Source: Anaerolineaceae bacterium
GTDB lineage: Bacteria; Chloroflexota; Anaerolineae; Aggregatilineales; Phototrophicaceae
NCBI GenBank assembly: GCA_002699585.1
Contig: PABP01000038.1
Coordinates: forward strand, 62,001 to 126,000
Reading direction: 5' to 3'
Length of the DNA stretch: 64,000 nt
Below are positions 36,863 through 45,462 of the stretch, piece after piece. The notes beneath the pieces were generated by a model. The model saw nothing but the letters and a program-made list of their open reading frames with translations, was not told where the DNA came from and searched no databases. Positions within the stretch are counted from its first letter, which is position 1. The number at the start of each line of letters is the position of its first letter. A program made the translations under genes and the position numbers.

Positions 36863-37767
36863 CCCTCAAAGACGATATTCAGGCCGTTTTGACACAGGCC
36901 AATATCGACGCAGGTGTGGCAGTATGGCACATCGAATCCGGCGAGCAGACAGACGTCAACGGCGATGTCCCCTACCCGATGGCCAGCACCTTCAAGATTC
37001 CGATTCTGGCAACGGTCTTCACGCAGATCAAAGAAGGCAAGCTCAGCCTGGAAACGCGCTACAAGCTAACAACGGAAGTCAAAAGCCCTGGCAGCGGCAT
37101 TCTGCCCTATTTTCAGGAAGGCTTGGAGCCAACGCTGCTGGACATGCTGACGTTGATGATTATCATCAGCGACAACACAGCCACTGACATGATCGTTGAC
37201 ATCCTGGGTGGGCCGGATGTAGTTGAGTCTTATATGCATCAACTAGGGCTGACAAATATCTACTTCAAGATGAACTGCAAAGATCTGATCGCTGAGTTGT
37301 TCCCACCAGAAATTCGGAACCTATCCCCGGAAGAAATTGAGGCTTGGTCGGCTACGAATGATGTGGTGCGTGACGGGCGCGTCTTCAGCCTGATGCCGGA
37401 TAATGACATCGCCACAGCCAATGATATGAATAAGCTGCTGCACATGATCTATACGGGCGAGCTATTCGATGGTGAGCTACGCGAGACAGCGCTCGGCATC
37501 CTGTTTAAACAACAGTTCAATGTGCGCATGACACGCTTCTTCCCACCGAGCGTCAAAGTCGCCCATAAGACAGGCACTATCGGCGGTATTCGTAATGACA
37601 GCGGCATCATCTATATCAACGACGACACCCATGTCATTCTGACGCTGTTTGTCGAGTGGGACGCCGTCAACGTATGGGACAAGCCAGAGGCAGAACTCAA
37701 ACGGATTTTCGAAGTTGAAACGGCCATGGGCAGGATCGGCCTACTCGTTTTAGAAGCCTATCAATAA
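36859..37767 (+). CDS. Class A beta-lactamase-like serine hydrolase, cytoplasmic
   Basis: 302 residues with no signal peptide. STFK (S43-K46), SDN (104-106) and KTGT (237-240) match the class A lactamase core. No clear ExxLN omega-loop glutamate was found; the region contains an insertion (about 138-175). Together with the absence of export this suggests a peptidase or amidase relative, not an antibiotic-resistance enzyme. Translationally coupled to the racemase-like gene (ATGA overlap), so the two products probably act together. The substrate is unknown; an imported cyclic or D-residue-containing compound would fit. Confidence 0.88.
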   Translation: MTLKDDIQAVLTQANIDAGVAVWHIESGEQTDVNGDVPYPMASTFKIPILATVFTQIKEGKLSLETRYKLTTEVKSPGSGILPYFQEGLEPTLLDMLTLMIIISDNTATDMIVDILGGPDVVESYMHQLGLTNIYFKMNCKDLIAELFPPEIRNLSPEEIEAWSATNDVVRDGRVFSLMPDNDIATANDMNKLLHMIYTGELFDGELRETALGILFKQQFNVRMTRFFPPSVKVAHKTGTIGGIRNDSGIIYINDDTHVILTLFVEWDAVNVWDKPEAELKRIFEVETAMGRIGLLVLEAYQ

Positions 37768-37808
37768 CGCTAGCACAGGCAAGCGTATTAGATTGAGGAA
37801 AAAATCAC

Positions 37809-39158
37809 ATGTCAGAGAACAAGCAAAAGTTCGATCAGCTTTGTGGGCTGGTTGATGAATGGCGCGAAGAACTGGGCATCCCCGGCACCGTTATGGGCAT
37901 CAGCATCGGCGATGAAACCTTCACTTATGGCTCTGGTGTGACCAGCGCAACCAATCCGCTGCCGATGAATGACGAAACACTGGCACAAATCGGCTCTACG
38001 ACCAAAACCGTAACCGCAACCGCCATGATGTGTCTGGTCGAACAAGGCAAGCTCGACCTCAACGCACCGATACGCCAGTATCTGCCTGATTTTAAAGTGA
38101 AAGATGAAGATGTCGCCGCAAAAGTGACCGTCAAGCACCTGATTACACACAGTGCTGGCTGGATTGGCGACCTCTTCACGGATACGGGTGATGGCGACGA
38201 TGCCCTGGCGGAGTATGTTCGCCTGATGGAAAATACGGAACAACTCGCACCGCCAGACCGCACTTTTTCCTATAATAATGCCGCCTTCTGCATCGCTGGA
38301 CGTATTATCGAAGTCGTCACCGGGTTGGTTTATGAAACAGCGATCAAGCAGCTCATCTTTGAGCCGCTGGGTATGGAACACGCTTTCTTCTTCCCCAAAG
38401 ACGTGATGACCTATCGTTTTGTAGTCGGACATCGCGTGGATGAGGAACAAGGCCCTATCGTCCAGCGCCCCTGGCCGATTCCGCGTTCCTCAAATCCGGC
38501 AGGTGGCATCGTTTGCGACATCAAAAACCTGTTGACCTATGGGCGTTATCACCTGGGCGATGGCTCGCCAATGCTGTCACAGGAATCCTTCGACCTGATG
38601 CACAGCCCGCACTTCCCCATTAATGACCAGGACGGATCGATGGGGTTGGCATGGTTTGTCGGCGACGTTGCCGGTACAAAGACGCTGCAACATGGTGGGT
38701 CAACTTTTGGCCAGCAAACGCAATTGCTGCTGGTCCCAGAGCATGATTTTGTATTCGGTGCGATGACAAATGCGGATAGTGGCACCAAGCTCAATGACAA
38801 AATCGAAAAATGGGCACTGAAAGAATTCCTGGGTTTGGAAGAAGCCGAACCCGAAACCATTGATGCCAGCCCGGAAGAACTCGCGCCGTATGTTGGCTTA
38901 TACTCACGCCCCGCAATGGATACCGAGATTCGGCTCGAAGATGGCCAGGTCATCATGCAGATTACATCGAAAGATGTGCTCGATACAGAAGACAAAGCGC
39001 CTCAGCCACCACCCGCTACCATGAAGTTGTGCGGCAAAGACCAGATGGTCGTCATCGATGGCATGTTCAAAGACCTACGCGTCGAGTTCCTGCGGGATGA
39101 TGAGGGTAACATCGACTACTTGCGGCTGGGACTGCGTATCAATCCGCGTGTGAACTAA
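37809..39158 (+). CDS. Beta-lactamase-fold serine hydrolase (class C type), cytoplasmic
   Basis: 449 residues with no signal peptide. SxxK S63-K66 (IGSTTKTV), YxN Y155-N157 (FSYNNAAF) and HGG 295-297. The C-terminal domain (about 350-449) is a small beta-barrel-like extension found in D-aminopeptidase relatives. It lies 41 bp after the class A-like gene with a GAGGAAAA SD and 11 bp before the S9 peptidase, all in one unit. It is the third serine hydrolase of lactamase fold here, and divergent from the other two, so it is not a recent duplication. Confidence 0.9.
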   Translation: MSENKQKFDQLCGLVDEWREELGIPGTVMGISIGDETFTYGSGVTSATNPLPMNDETLAQIGSTTKTVTATAMMCLVEQGKLDLNAPIRQYLPDFKVKDEDVAAKVTVKHLITHSAGWIGDLFTDTGDGDDALAEYVRLMENTEQLAPPDRTFSYNNAAFCIAGRIIEVVTGLVYETAIKQLIFEPLGMEHAFFFPKDVMTYRFVVGHRVDEEQGPIVQRPWPIPRSSNPAGGIVCDIKNLLTYGRYHLGDGSPMLSQESFDLMHSPHFPINDQDGSMGLAWFVGDVAGTKTLQHGGSTFGQQTQLLLVPEHDFVFGAMTNADSGTKLNDKIEKWALKEFLGLEEAEPETIDASPEELAPYVGLYSRPAMDTEIRLEDGQVIMQITSKDVLDTEDKAPQPPPATMKLCGKDQMVVIDGMFKDLRVEFLRDDEGNIDYLRLGLRINPRVN

Positions 39159-39169
39159 GGAGATAACCC

Positions 39170-41173
39170 ATGACAACGGATGATGCAACGCAAGCAGAAG
39201 CAGCGCCACAAATCGGCCTGGAAGATTATTTCAAGCTCAAGTACATCATGGGGGCATCGCTGTCCCCGGATGGTGCGCAAGTGGCCTATGTGCTGTCAGA
39301 ATATGATGCAGACGACGATGCCGATAAGACCACGCTCTGGTTAAAGGACATCAACACGGGCGATACGCGCCAGATGACCAGCGCCACATCCAGCGTCAGT
39401 TCGCCGCAGTGGTCGCCAGATGGCACGAAAATCGGCTTCATCTCGGATCGGAGTGGCAAGCCGCAGCTCTATGCGCTGCCCGTCGATGGTGGCGAAGCCC
39501 AGCAGATCACTGACATCGAACAGGGCGTGCGCGAAGGTCCAGTCTGGTCGCCAGATGGCAAGTGGATCGCATTTACATCGGGCTTCACTGAAGAAGACAT
39601 GCCGGATCATAGCAAGCCCTACCGCGTCACCCGTGATGTGTACCGCGTGGATGGCGTTGGTTATGTCGATCTGGCTGTGCAGCAGGTTTACGTGATTCCG
39701 GCTGAGGGTGGCGAAGCCAAACAGCTTACGGATGACACCTTCATCAACGCGGAGATAAAGTGGTCGCCGGATAGTAGCAAGCTGCTTTATGGCGCCATGC
39801 TTGAAACCAACAATCTTTATAAATTCTCGCCTCTGCTGCGCGTCGTCACACTGGATGGTGACATCACGCCCTTGTTGGATGACTGGGGCACGGTTGGCAG
39901 CGCGGCATGGATCGACAATGAGCGCATTGCCTTCATCGGGCAGGTTGATGGCCTACCCATGGGTTCCAAAGAGGACATCTGGGTCACGGATGTTAACGGG
40001 GCCGAACCTGTCAATCGGACGGCTGATTTCGCGGTGGGTGTCGGCAGCGGCCTACAGGGTGATATGCTCGCATTGGCGGCACTTCGCAGCCTGACTTTAC
40101 GCGTCGTTGATGGTGACGCCTACGTCTGGGCACAGATCGGCGGAACCGTCCAGATCTATAAATTCACCTTAACTGGCGACGAAGTGGCTGTGCCGCTGGT
40201 GACAGGTGACCGCGCTTGCCATCCGCTGGATATTCAAGGTGGGAGCATTCTCTATGCGGTCAGCGACTTCAATGACCCGCTCGAACTGTACGTTTGCAGT
40301 CTAGATGGCAGCAACGAGCAACAACTGACTGAGGTGAATGCAGCCTACCTGGCAACAAAAGTGCTGCCGGAGGTCGTCAATCTACATTGGCCGAGCGTGG
40401 ACGGTGTCGACGTCGAAGGCTGGTATATGAAGCCGACCATCGGCGAAGCCCCCTACCCGACCGTACTATACATTCATGGCGGCCCACACTCGGCATTTGG
40501 GAATGTTTTCTCGTTCGACTTCCAGATGCTGGCTGGCGCAGGTTATGGCGTGCTAGCGATCAACCATCGGGCGTCACTGGGTTATGGCGATGCCTTTTCG
40601 ACGGCCATCAAAGGGGATTGGGGCAACCTCGATTACCAGGATTTGATGACCGGCGTCGATTATGCCATCGAGCAAGGGTTGGCTGATGCGGATAAACTGG
40701 GCGCTTGCGGGATTTCCGGCGGTGGCAATTTGTCGGCATGGATTGTGGGTCATACGGACCGCTTTAAGGCAGCCATCCCAGAGAATCCAGTTACGAACTG
40801 GCTGAGTTTTTACGGCGTTTCCGACATTGGGGTGTGGTTTGCTACCGAAGAACTGGGTGGGCATCCACATGAGATACCGGACGTCTACGTGAAGTGCTCG
40901 CCGATTACCTATGCGTATCGCTGCACCACGCCGACGCTGCTGGTCCAGGGTGAGCATGATTATCGCTGCCCAGCGGAGCAATCCGAACAGTTCTATAACG
41001 TGCTCAAGGCCAATGGCTGCCCGGTGGAAATGCTGCGCTTGCCAAATAGCCCACATATCGGGTCTATCGCTGGCCCACCGCCGCTGCGCCGCGCCCAGAA
41101 CGAAGCCATGCTCGATTGGTTCAATCGCTACATCCTTGAAAAATACCCTGAATCCGAAAGCGAGACAGCCTGA
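39170..41173 (+). CDS. S9-family peptidase (acylaminoacyl-peptidase/prolyl-oligopeptidase type)
   Basis: 667 residues. An N-terminal propeller with TolB-like WSPDG repeats (about 30-390) is followed by an alpha/beta-hydrolase domain. The catalytic triad is S516 (GISGGG), D597 (GEHDYRCP) and H629 (SPHIGS). The oxyanion region is YIHGGPHSAFG. Members release N-acylated or short peptides entering through the propeller. No signal peptide; cytoplasmic. A GGAGAT SD lies 11 bp after the preceding gene's stop. Its stop codon TGA overlaps the next gene's ATG by one base, so the amidohydrolase is coupled to it. Confidence 0.93.
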   Translation: MTTDDATQAEAAPQIGLEDYFKLKYIMGASLSPDGAQVAYVLSEYDADDDADKTTLWLKDINTGDTRQMTSATSSVSSPQWSPDGTKIGFISDRSGKPQLYALPVDGGEAQQITDIEQGVREGPVWSPDGKWIAFTSGFTEEDMPDHSKPYRVTRDVYRVDGVGYVDLAVQQVYVIPAEGGEAKQLTDDTFINAEIKWSPDSSKLLYGAMLETNNLYKFSPLLRVVTLDGDITPLLDDWGTVGSAAWIDNERIAFIGQVDGLPMGSKEDIWVTDVNGAEPVNRTADFAVGVGSGLQGDMLALAALRSLTLRVVDGDAYVWAQIGGTVQIYKFTLTGDEVAVPLVTGDRACHPLDIQGGSILYAVSDFNDPLELYVCSLDGSNEQQLTEVNAAYLATKVLPEVVNLHWPSVDGVDVEGWYMKPTIGEAPYPTVLYIHGGPHSAFGNVFSFDFQMLAGAGYGVLAINHRASLGYGDAFSTAIKGDWGNLDYQDLMTGVDYAIEQGLADADKLGACGISGGGNLSAWIVGHTDRFKAAIPENPVTNWLSFYGVSDIGVWFATEELGGHPHEIPDVYVKCSPITYAYRCTTPTLLVQGEHDYRCPAEQSEQFYNVLKANGCPVEMLRLPNSPHIGSIAGPPPLRRAQNEAMLDWFNRYILEKYPESESETA

Positions 41174-42795
41174 TGCCAGACTATGACGTCATCCTGCGTG
41201 GTGGCACGCTGTATGATGGTTCCGGCGAAGCTGCTTTTACAGGTGACATCGCCCTGAATGGCGACCAAATCGCTGCTATCGGTGATCTGAGTGGCAAAAG
41301 CGCTACCCAAGACCTGGATGTCAGCGGGCTGGCAGTCGCGCCGGGGTTCATCAATATGCTGAGTTGGGCGGTCATGTCGCTGATTGTGGATGGCAAATCC
41401 CAGAGTGATATTCGCCAGGGCGTGACACTGGAAGTCGTTGGCGAAGCGATTTCTATGGGGCCGATTAACGACCAATCGCGGCCTGTTATGGAGGAAATGC
41501 GCGGGAATTTAGACTTTGACGTTGAGTGGGAGACATTGGGCGAGTATCTGCGATATATGGAAGATCGCGGTATTTCACCCAATATCACCTCATTCGTTGG
41601 TGCGACCCTACTGCGCATGAATACAGTCGGCTTCGATGACCGGGAAGCGACCCCGTCCGAGTTAGACGCCATGAAGCAGATGGTCCGGCAGGCGATGGAA
41701 GAAGGCGCGGTTGGCATGTCTACCGCGCTCATTTATCCGCCGGGTGCTTATGCAACGACCGAAGAACTGACTGAGTTGTGCCGCGTCGTTGCTGAGTATG
41801 ATGGGCTGTATATCTCGCATATGCGCAGCGAAGGCGATACGCTCGAAAATGGCCTGGGCGAATTCCTGAGCATCGTGCGCGATGCCAAGGTACGCGGCGA
41901 AATCTACCATCTGAAGATCGCCGGACAGGATAACTGGCATAAACTCGACTGGCTGATTGAGCAGGTCGAAGCCGCGCAAAAAGAAGGTCTGGATGTCACG
42001 GCGGATATGTATACCTACCCCGCTGGCGGCACCGGGCTGCAAGCCATCATCCCGCCCTGGGCACATGATGGCGGCACAGAAAAATTGCTTGAGCGTCTAC
42101 ACAACCCGGAACTGCGAGCACGCATTAAACATGAGATCAATCACAGTACAGAGGGTTGGGAAAATCTGTACCGGGCAGCGGGCGGTGCCGAAGGTATTCT
42201 GTTAGCTAACGTCGAGAATGCGGCCCTGCAACCGCTTGTCGGCAAGCGATTGGCAGAAGTTGCTGCTGAACGGGGTACATCCCCACTAGATACAGCGATG
42301 GACCTCGTCATTGAAGATCAGGGCAATATCGGGGCGATTTACTTCATCATTGATGAAGACAACATCCGGCGGCAGGTGCAACTGCCCTGGGTCAGCTTCT
42401 GCTCGGATTCGCCCTCATTGGCACCTGAAGGCATCTTCTTGAAGGAGCATCCGCATCCACGCGCCTATGGGTCGTTCTCGCGCTTCCTGGGGCATTATGC
42501 CTATCAGGAGAGGCTTGTTCCGTTGGAAGAAGCGGTGCGCAAGCTGTCGGCGTTCCCGGCAGAAACACTGCATATTCCTGAGCGTGGCCGCCTTAAAGCC
42601 GGGTACTTCGCTGATGTGGTCGTCTTTGACCCGGCGAGTGTCACGGCCCCGGCGACATTTGAAGAGCCAGCGCAATATGCAACAGGCATGACCCATGTTT
42701 TCGTCAATGGCGTGCAGGTGATTGCTGACGGAGAGCATACAGGTGCAACGCCCGGACGTTTTCTTAAGGGGCCGGGATACAAAGGCGAACAATAG
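41173..42795 (+). CDS. D-aminoacylase-family amidohydrolase lacking the HxH motif
   Basis: 540 residues, N-acyl-D-amino-acid deacylase family. It opens VILRGGTLYDGSG, with a GLAVAPGFI strand (53-60). The expected metal motif HxHxD is replaced by NMLSW (61-65), and the cysteine-containing NCG segment by EAI (91-93). H216 (ISHMRSEGD), H246 (IYHLKIAG) and D412 (CSDSP) are kept and have the family spacing. The C-terminal end has the usual GYFADVVVFDP strand. I recall a divergent subfamily with this same change, so it is probably a functional variant with an altered metal site. Likely role: hydrolysis of N-acyl or peptide amides downstream of the racemase. Last gene of the cluster. Confidence 0.88.
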   Translation: MPDYDVILRGGTLYDGSGEAAFTGDIALNGDQIAAIGDLSGKSATQDLDVSGLAVAPGFINMLSWAVMSLIVDGKSQSDIRQGVTLEVVGEAISMGPINDQSRPVMEEMRGNLDFDVEWETLGEYLRYMEDRGISPNITSFVGATLLRMNTVGFDDREATPSELDAMKQMVRQAMEEGAVGMSTALIYPPGAYATTEELTELCRVVAEYDGLYISHMRSEGDTLENGLGEFLSIVRDAKVRGEIYHLKIAGQDNWHKLDWLIEQVEAAQKEGLDVTADMYTYPAGGTGLQAIIPPWAHDGGTEKLLERLHNPELRARIKHEINHSTEGWENLYRAAGGAEGILLANVENAALQPLVGKRLAEVAAERGTSPLDTAMDLVIEDQGNIGAIYFIIDEDNIRRQVQLPWVSFCSDSPSLAPEGIFLKEHPHPRAYGSFSRFLGHYAYQERLVPLEEAVRKLSAFPAETLHIPERGRLKAGYFADVVVFDPASVTAPATFEEPAQYATGMTHVFVNGVQVIADGEHTGATPGRFLKGPGYKGEQ

Positions 42796-42815
42796 ACCCA
42801 TAAAGCATACATGTT

Positions 42816-42850
42816 AAATGCCCTGAACTCGCGTAGAACAGGGCATTTTT
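42816..42850 (+). terminator. Terminator after the peptide-catabolism cluster
   Basis: Perfect 10-bp stem AAATGCCCTG (42816-42825) / CAGGGCATTT (42839-42848) ending in a T-run. It closes the 34084-42795 unit and also faces the end of the GntR gene on the other strand. Confidence 0.88.
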
Positions 42851-42949
42851 GATACCTGTATGTTGCTACACTCGATGCTTAAATTGGATAGCAAATAGTC
42901 TATTGATCAACGGAGTTGATGCCTAAATAAGGATCAGAAAGTCGGAAGA

Positions 42950-43681
42950 TCAGGATTGTTTGTGGAATTCTTGACTGAAGGTAAAGCGATCTCCCCGATA
43001 GATATGTTCAGAATATTCGCATATTGTGTCGTCAGCAGTATATGCGACACGTTTTTCGAGGATGAGGGGTGCGCCAATCGGAATTTCGAGCAATCTGGAC
43101 ATGTAGGCATCCGAAATAATCGATTCGATGGAAATATCGACCCGCACAATCTGAATACCATAGGCAACTAGCAAGAGTTCTCGGAGTGAGGATACCAGGT
43201 CATGTTTGAGTAAATCGGGTGCGGTGCTGATCGGTATGTGAATAGTCTCGATGATCAAGGGGTCATCTGCGACCAGTCGCAGACGATGAACCACATAATA
43301 TTCATCTTTGAACGGGATTTTATGCGAGACGCCGTCTTTTTCCGCACTTTGTATGTAAGTATCCAATAGAGTTGCTTTAGGACGTTCACCAATTTCTTTA
43401 GCGAGATCAACCAACCCCAGCCGGAGCGACGTGCGCTTGCCCTGGACATGGGGCATATCCACTACAAATGTTCCTCTGCCACGTTGCCGGGTAATCAACT
43501 TTTCACCCTCCAGAATATCCAGTGCACGACGGACCGTATGGCGATTGTGCCCGAACTCGTCACTCAAATCACGGTCAGACGGTAATCTCTCACCAGGCTT
43601 GTACGCACCCTGCTTGATGCGCAAAATCAAAATATCCGCGATTTGTCGGTAGATGGAAATTCCACTTTTCTTCTTTGACAT
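42950..43681 (-). CDS. GntR-family (HutC/UTRA) transcriptional regulator
   Basis: 243 residues. An N-terminal winged helix (YRQIADILILRIKQGAYKPG, minus ends; then LPSDRDLSDEFGHNRHTVRRAL) is followed by a UTRA ligand-binding domain (about 90-240). HutC/UTRA regulators such as NagR and DasR sense amino-sugar phosphates or related ligands and usually repress transporter operons. It is divergent from the sugar ABC operon. The intergenic region holds TGGTCTA and TAGACCA half-sites resembling those bound by DasR/NagR, so it very probably controls that operon and itself. Confidence 0.92.
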   Translation of the reverse strand: MSKKKSGISIYRQIADILILRIKQGAYKPGERLPSDRDLSDEFGHNRHTVRRALDILEGEKLITRQRGRGTFVVDMPHVQGKRTSLRLGLVDLAKEIGERPKATLLDTYIQSAEKDGVSHKIPFKDEYYVVHRLRLVADDPLIIETIHIPISTAPDLLKHDLVSSLRELLLVAYGIQIVRVDISIESIISDAYMSRLLEIPIGAPLILEKRVAYTADDTICEYSEHIYRGDRFTFSQEFHKQS

Positions 43682-43860
43682 AACCGTTACATACCCGTAG
43701 ACCCAGAATTTAGAGTGATTTTACGTAGTTAGATTCTCCGCGAAACAAAGATTTGCAGATTCAGCACATTTCTTCATACGTTTTTAAAAGAACATCCCCA
43801 CGATTTTTAAACAAAATTGTTATTTTGTGTCGCTTGTAAAAATCAAGATTGTACTCACAA

Positions 43861-43921
43861 TTTGACAGAAGATATACACTGGTCTAAAATCCTAGACCAA
43901 TATTGATATTATTCTGTCAAA
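43861..43921 (+). promoter_or_regulatory. Sugar-operon promoter with nested operator dyads
   Basis: -35 TTGACA (43862-43867), 17-bp spacer, -10 TAAAAT (43885-43890), read toward the binding-protein gene. The inner dyad TGGTCTA (43880-43886) / TAGACCA (43893-43899) covers the -10. The outer dyad TTTGACAGAA (43861-43870) / TTCTGTCAAA (43912-43921) has nearly the same centre and covers the -35. The half-sites match those of HutC-type GntR repressors, with a 6-bp spacer instead of abutting. Confidence 0.8.
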
Positions 43922-43958
43922 ATTAGTAGATATTCGCAAAATATGAAAGGAAATACCG

Positions 43959-45305
43959 ATGAATAAACGTTTGTTTAGTGTGTTGTTGGTTTTGATGATG
44001 GCCGTTATCGGCGTTTTTGGCAGTCAAGCACAGGAAACTGTCGACATCACCATTCGTTGTAAAGCCAATGTACAGGGTGGAGAAGGCTGGCGTTGTGACA
44101 ACTTCTCTGAAATCGAATCACAGGTAGAAGAGGAACTCGGTATCGATCTCAATCTCACACTGATTCAAGACGATATCGGGTGGGAAGATTACAAAACAGA
44201 ATTCCTCCTATCAACAGAAGCTGGCGATGCACCGGACATTATCCTTTCTGGTCATGAAGATATTGGCTCATGGGCACCTGCCGGATATATCATCCCGCTA
44301 GATGACAAACTCGGTGATTATCCAGAATTTGACGATGTCGTATCAACCCTATGGGAATCACAGAAATGGGACGGTCAAATTTGGGGCGTACCCCAGGACG
44401 CAGAAGCTCGCCCGATCTTCTACAGCAAATTGCTTCTGAGTGATCTTGGTTGGAGCGACGAAGAAATCGAATCTCTACCCGACCGCGTTGCTTCCGGTGA
44501 TTTCACATTCGACGATATGGTCGCAACGGCACAACAAGCCATCGAGGAAGGCATTATTGAAGAAGGTTTCGGCTATTGGCATCGTGGCAGCAACGGTTTC
44601 GACTGGTTGATGCCTTACTATGCAATGGGCGGCGAAATCCTCGGCGAAGACGGCAAATTAGTATGGGATAGTGAAGCACTCTTGCGCGTCTATGAAGCAG
44701 TTGCTTCCTGGGTCGAAACGGGCATAACTCGCTCTGACATGCTCGGCCTGAGCAGTAGTGAAGTTGTGTATCCAGCGGTTTCATCCGCAGAAGAAGTCCT
44801 GTTTTTCCAGGGTGGTAGTTGGAACTGGGCAAACATGGCTAAGAACTATGTTGCGGATAGAGGCGGTAACGACTACTTGCTGGAAAATATCGGGCTGATC
44901 CTTTACCCGGCAATGAGCGCTGGCACACCGGTCACTGTAACCCATCCACTGTCTTACATGATCAGTAGTGATAGCGAAAACCCGGACGTGGCAATGGCCT
45001 TGATCGCTGCGGTCACCACACCTGAAGCTAACAACCGTCACGCGATTGATAGCTTCCACCTCGGTATCCTGAATTCACAAGTTGAGTCCGAAGCCTACCA
45101 GAATGATCCGGTTCTCAGTAGCGCACACTATATGCTGGATTACACCCGTGTTGCACCGAATCATCCTGATTGGTCAGCATGGACGAATGCATATTGGCTT
45201 GGTATTCAAGCAGCAGAAACCGGTGCGTCCACACCACAGGAAGCGCTCGACCAAGCAACTGCACAATTACAGAATGAAGTAGGCGATAATATCACCTATA
45301 AATAG
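43959..45305 (+). CDS. Sugar ABC transporter substrate-binding protein (SBP_bac_1 family)
   Basis: 448 residues with a Sec signal peptide (about 1-24, ending GSQAQ) and no lipobox cysteine. The family 1 layout is clear: a DIILSGHEDIGSWAPAGYI strand-loop, minus ends, and GVPQDAEARPIFYSK, with aromatic residues suited to stacking on sugars (YWHRGSNGFDW). Two cysteines near the start (C34, C48) could form a disulfide. It is first in the operon binding protein, permease, permease-PDZ, ATPase, isomerase, behind the GntR-controlled promoter. A hairpin terminator after it would give excess binding protein relative to the permeases. The sugar is unknown; an amino sugar would suit the regulator. Confidence 0.92.
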   Translation: MNKRLFSVLLVLMMAVIGVFGSQAQETVDITIRCKANVQGGEGWRCDNFSEIESQVEEELGIDLNLTLIQDDIGWEDYKTEFLLSTEAGDAPDIILSGHEDIGSWAPAGYIIPLDDKLGDYPEFDDVVSTLWESQKWDGQIWGVPQDAEARPIFYSKLLLSDLGWSDEEIESLPDRVASGDFTFDDMVATAQQAIEEGIIEEGFGYWHRGSNGFDWLMPYYAMGGEILGEDGKLVWDSEALLRVYEAVASWVETGITRSDMLGLSSSEVVYPAVSSAEEVLFFQGGSWNWANMAKNYVADRGGNDYLLENIGLILYPAMSAGTPVTVTHPLSYMISSDSENPDVAMALIAAVTTPEANNRHAIDSFHLGILNSQVESEAYQNDPVLSSAHYMLDYTRVAPNHPDWSAWTNAYWLGIQAAETGASTPQEALDQATAQLQNEVGDNITYK

Positions 45306-45339
45306 GTCATATCGTTAACCGCTAGAAGCTTAATAGAAT

Positions 45340-45374
45340 GGGGAGAACCATCTTAGTCTGGCTCTCCCCGTTTT
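45340..45374 (+). terminator. Terminator/attenuator after the sugar-binding-protein gene
   Basis: GGGGAGAACC (45340-45349) / GGCTCTCCCC (45360-45369), a 10-bp stem with one mismatch and 10-nt loop, then GTTTT. Placed between the binding-protein gene and the permease genes, it probably allows partial read-through. Confidence 0.75.
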
Positions 45375-45462
45375 GCACATTGCTCCAAATAAATTTTGCG
45401 ATCCACTCGCAATCTCATTAAATTAGCAATGTAGTCTATCGCTCACGATGGAGACGCTTTGA

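Noticed and set aside
36859-37767. Antibiotic-resistance beta-lactamase
   Set aside because: No signal peptide, no clear ExxLN, and tight coupling to a racemase-like gene point to peptide metabolism.
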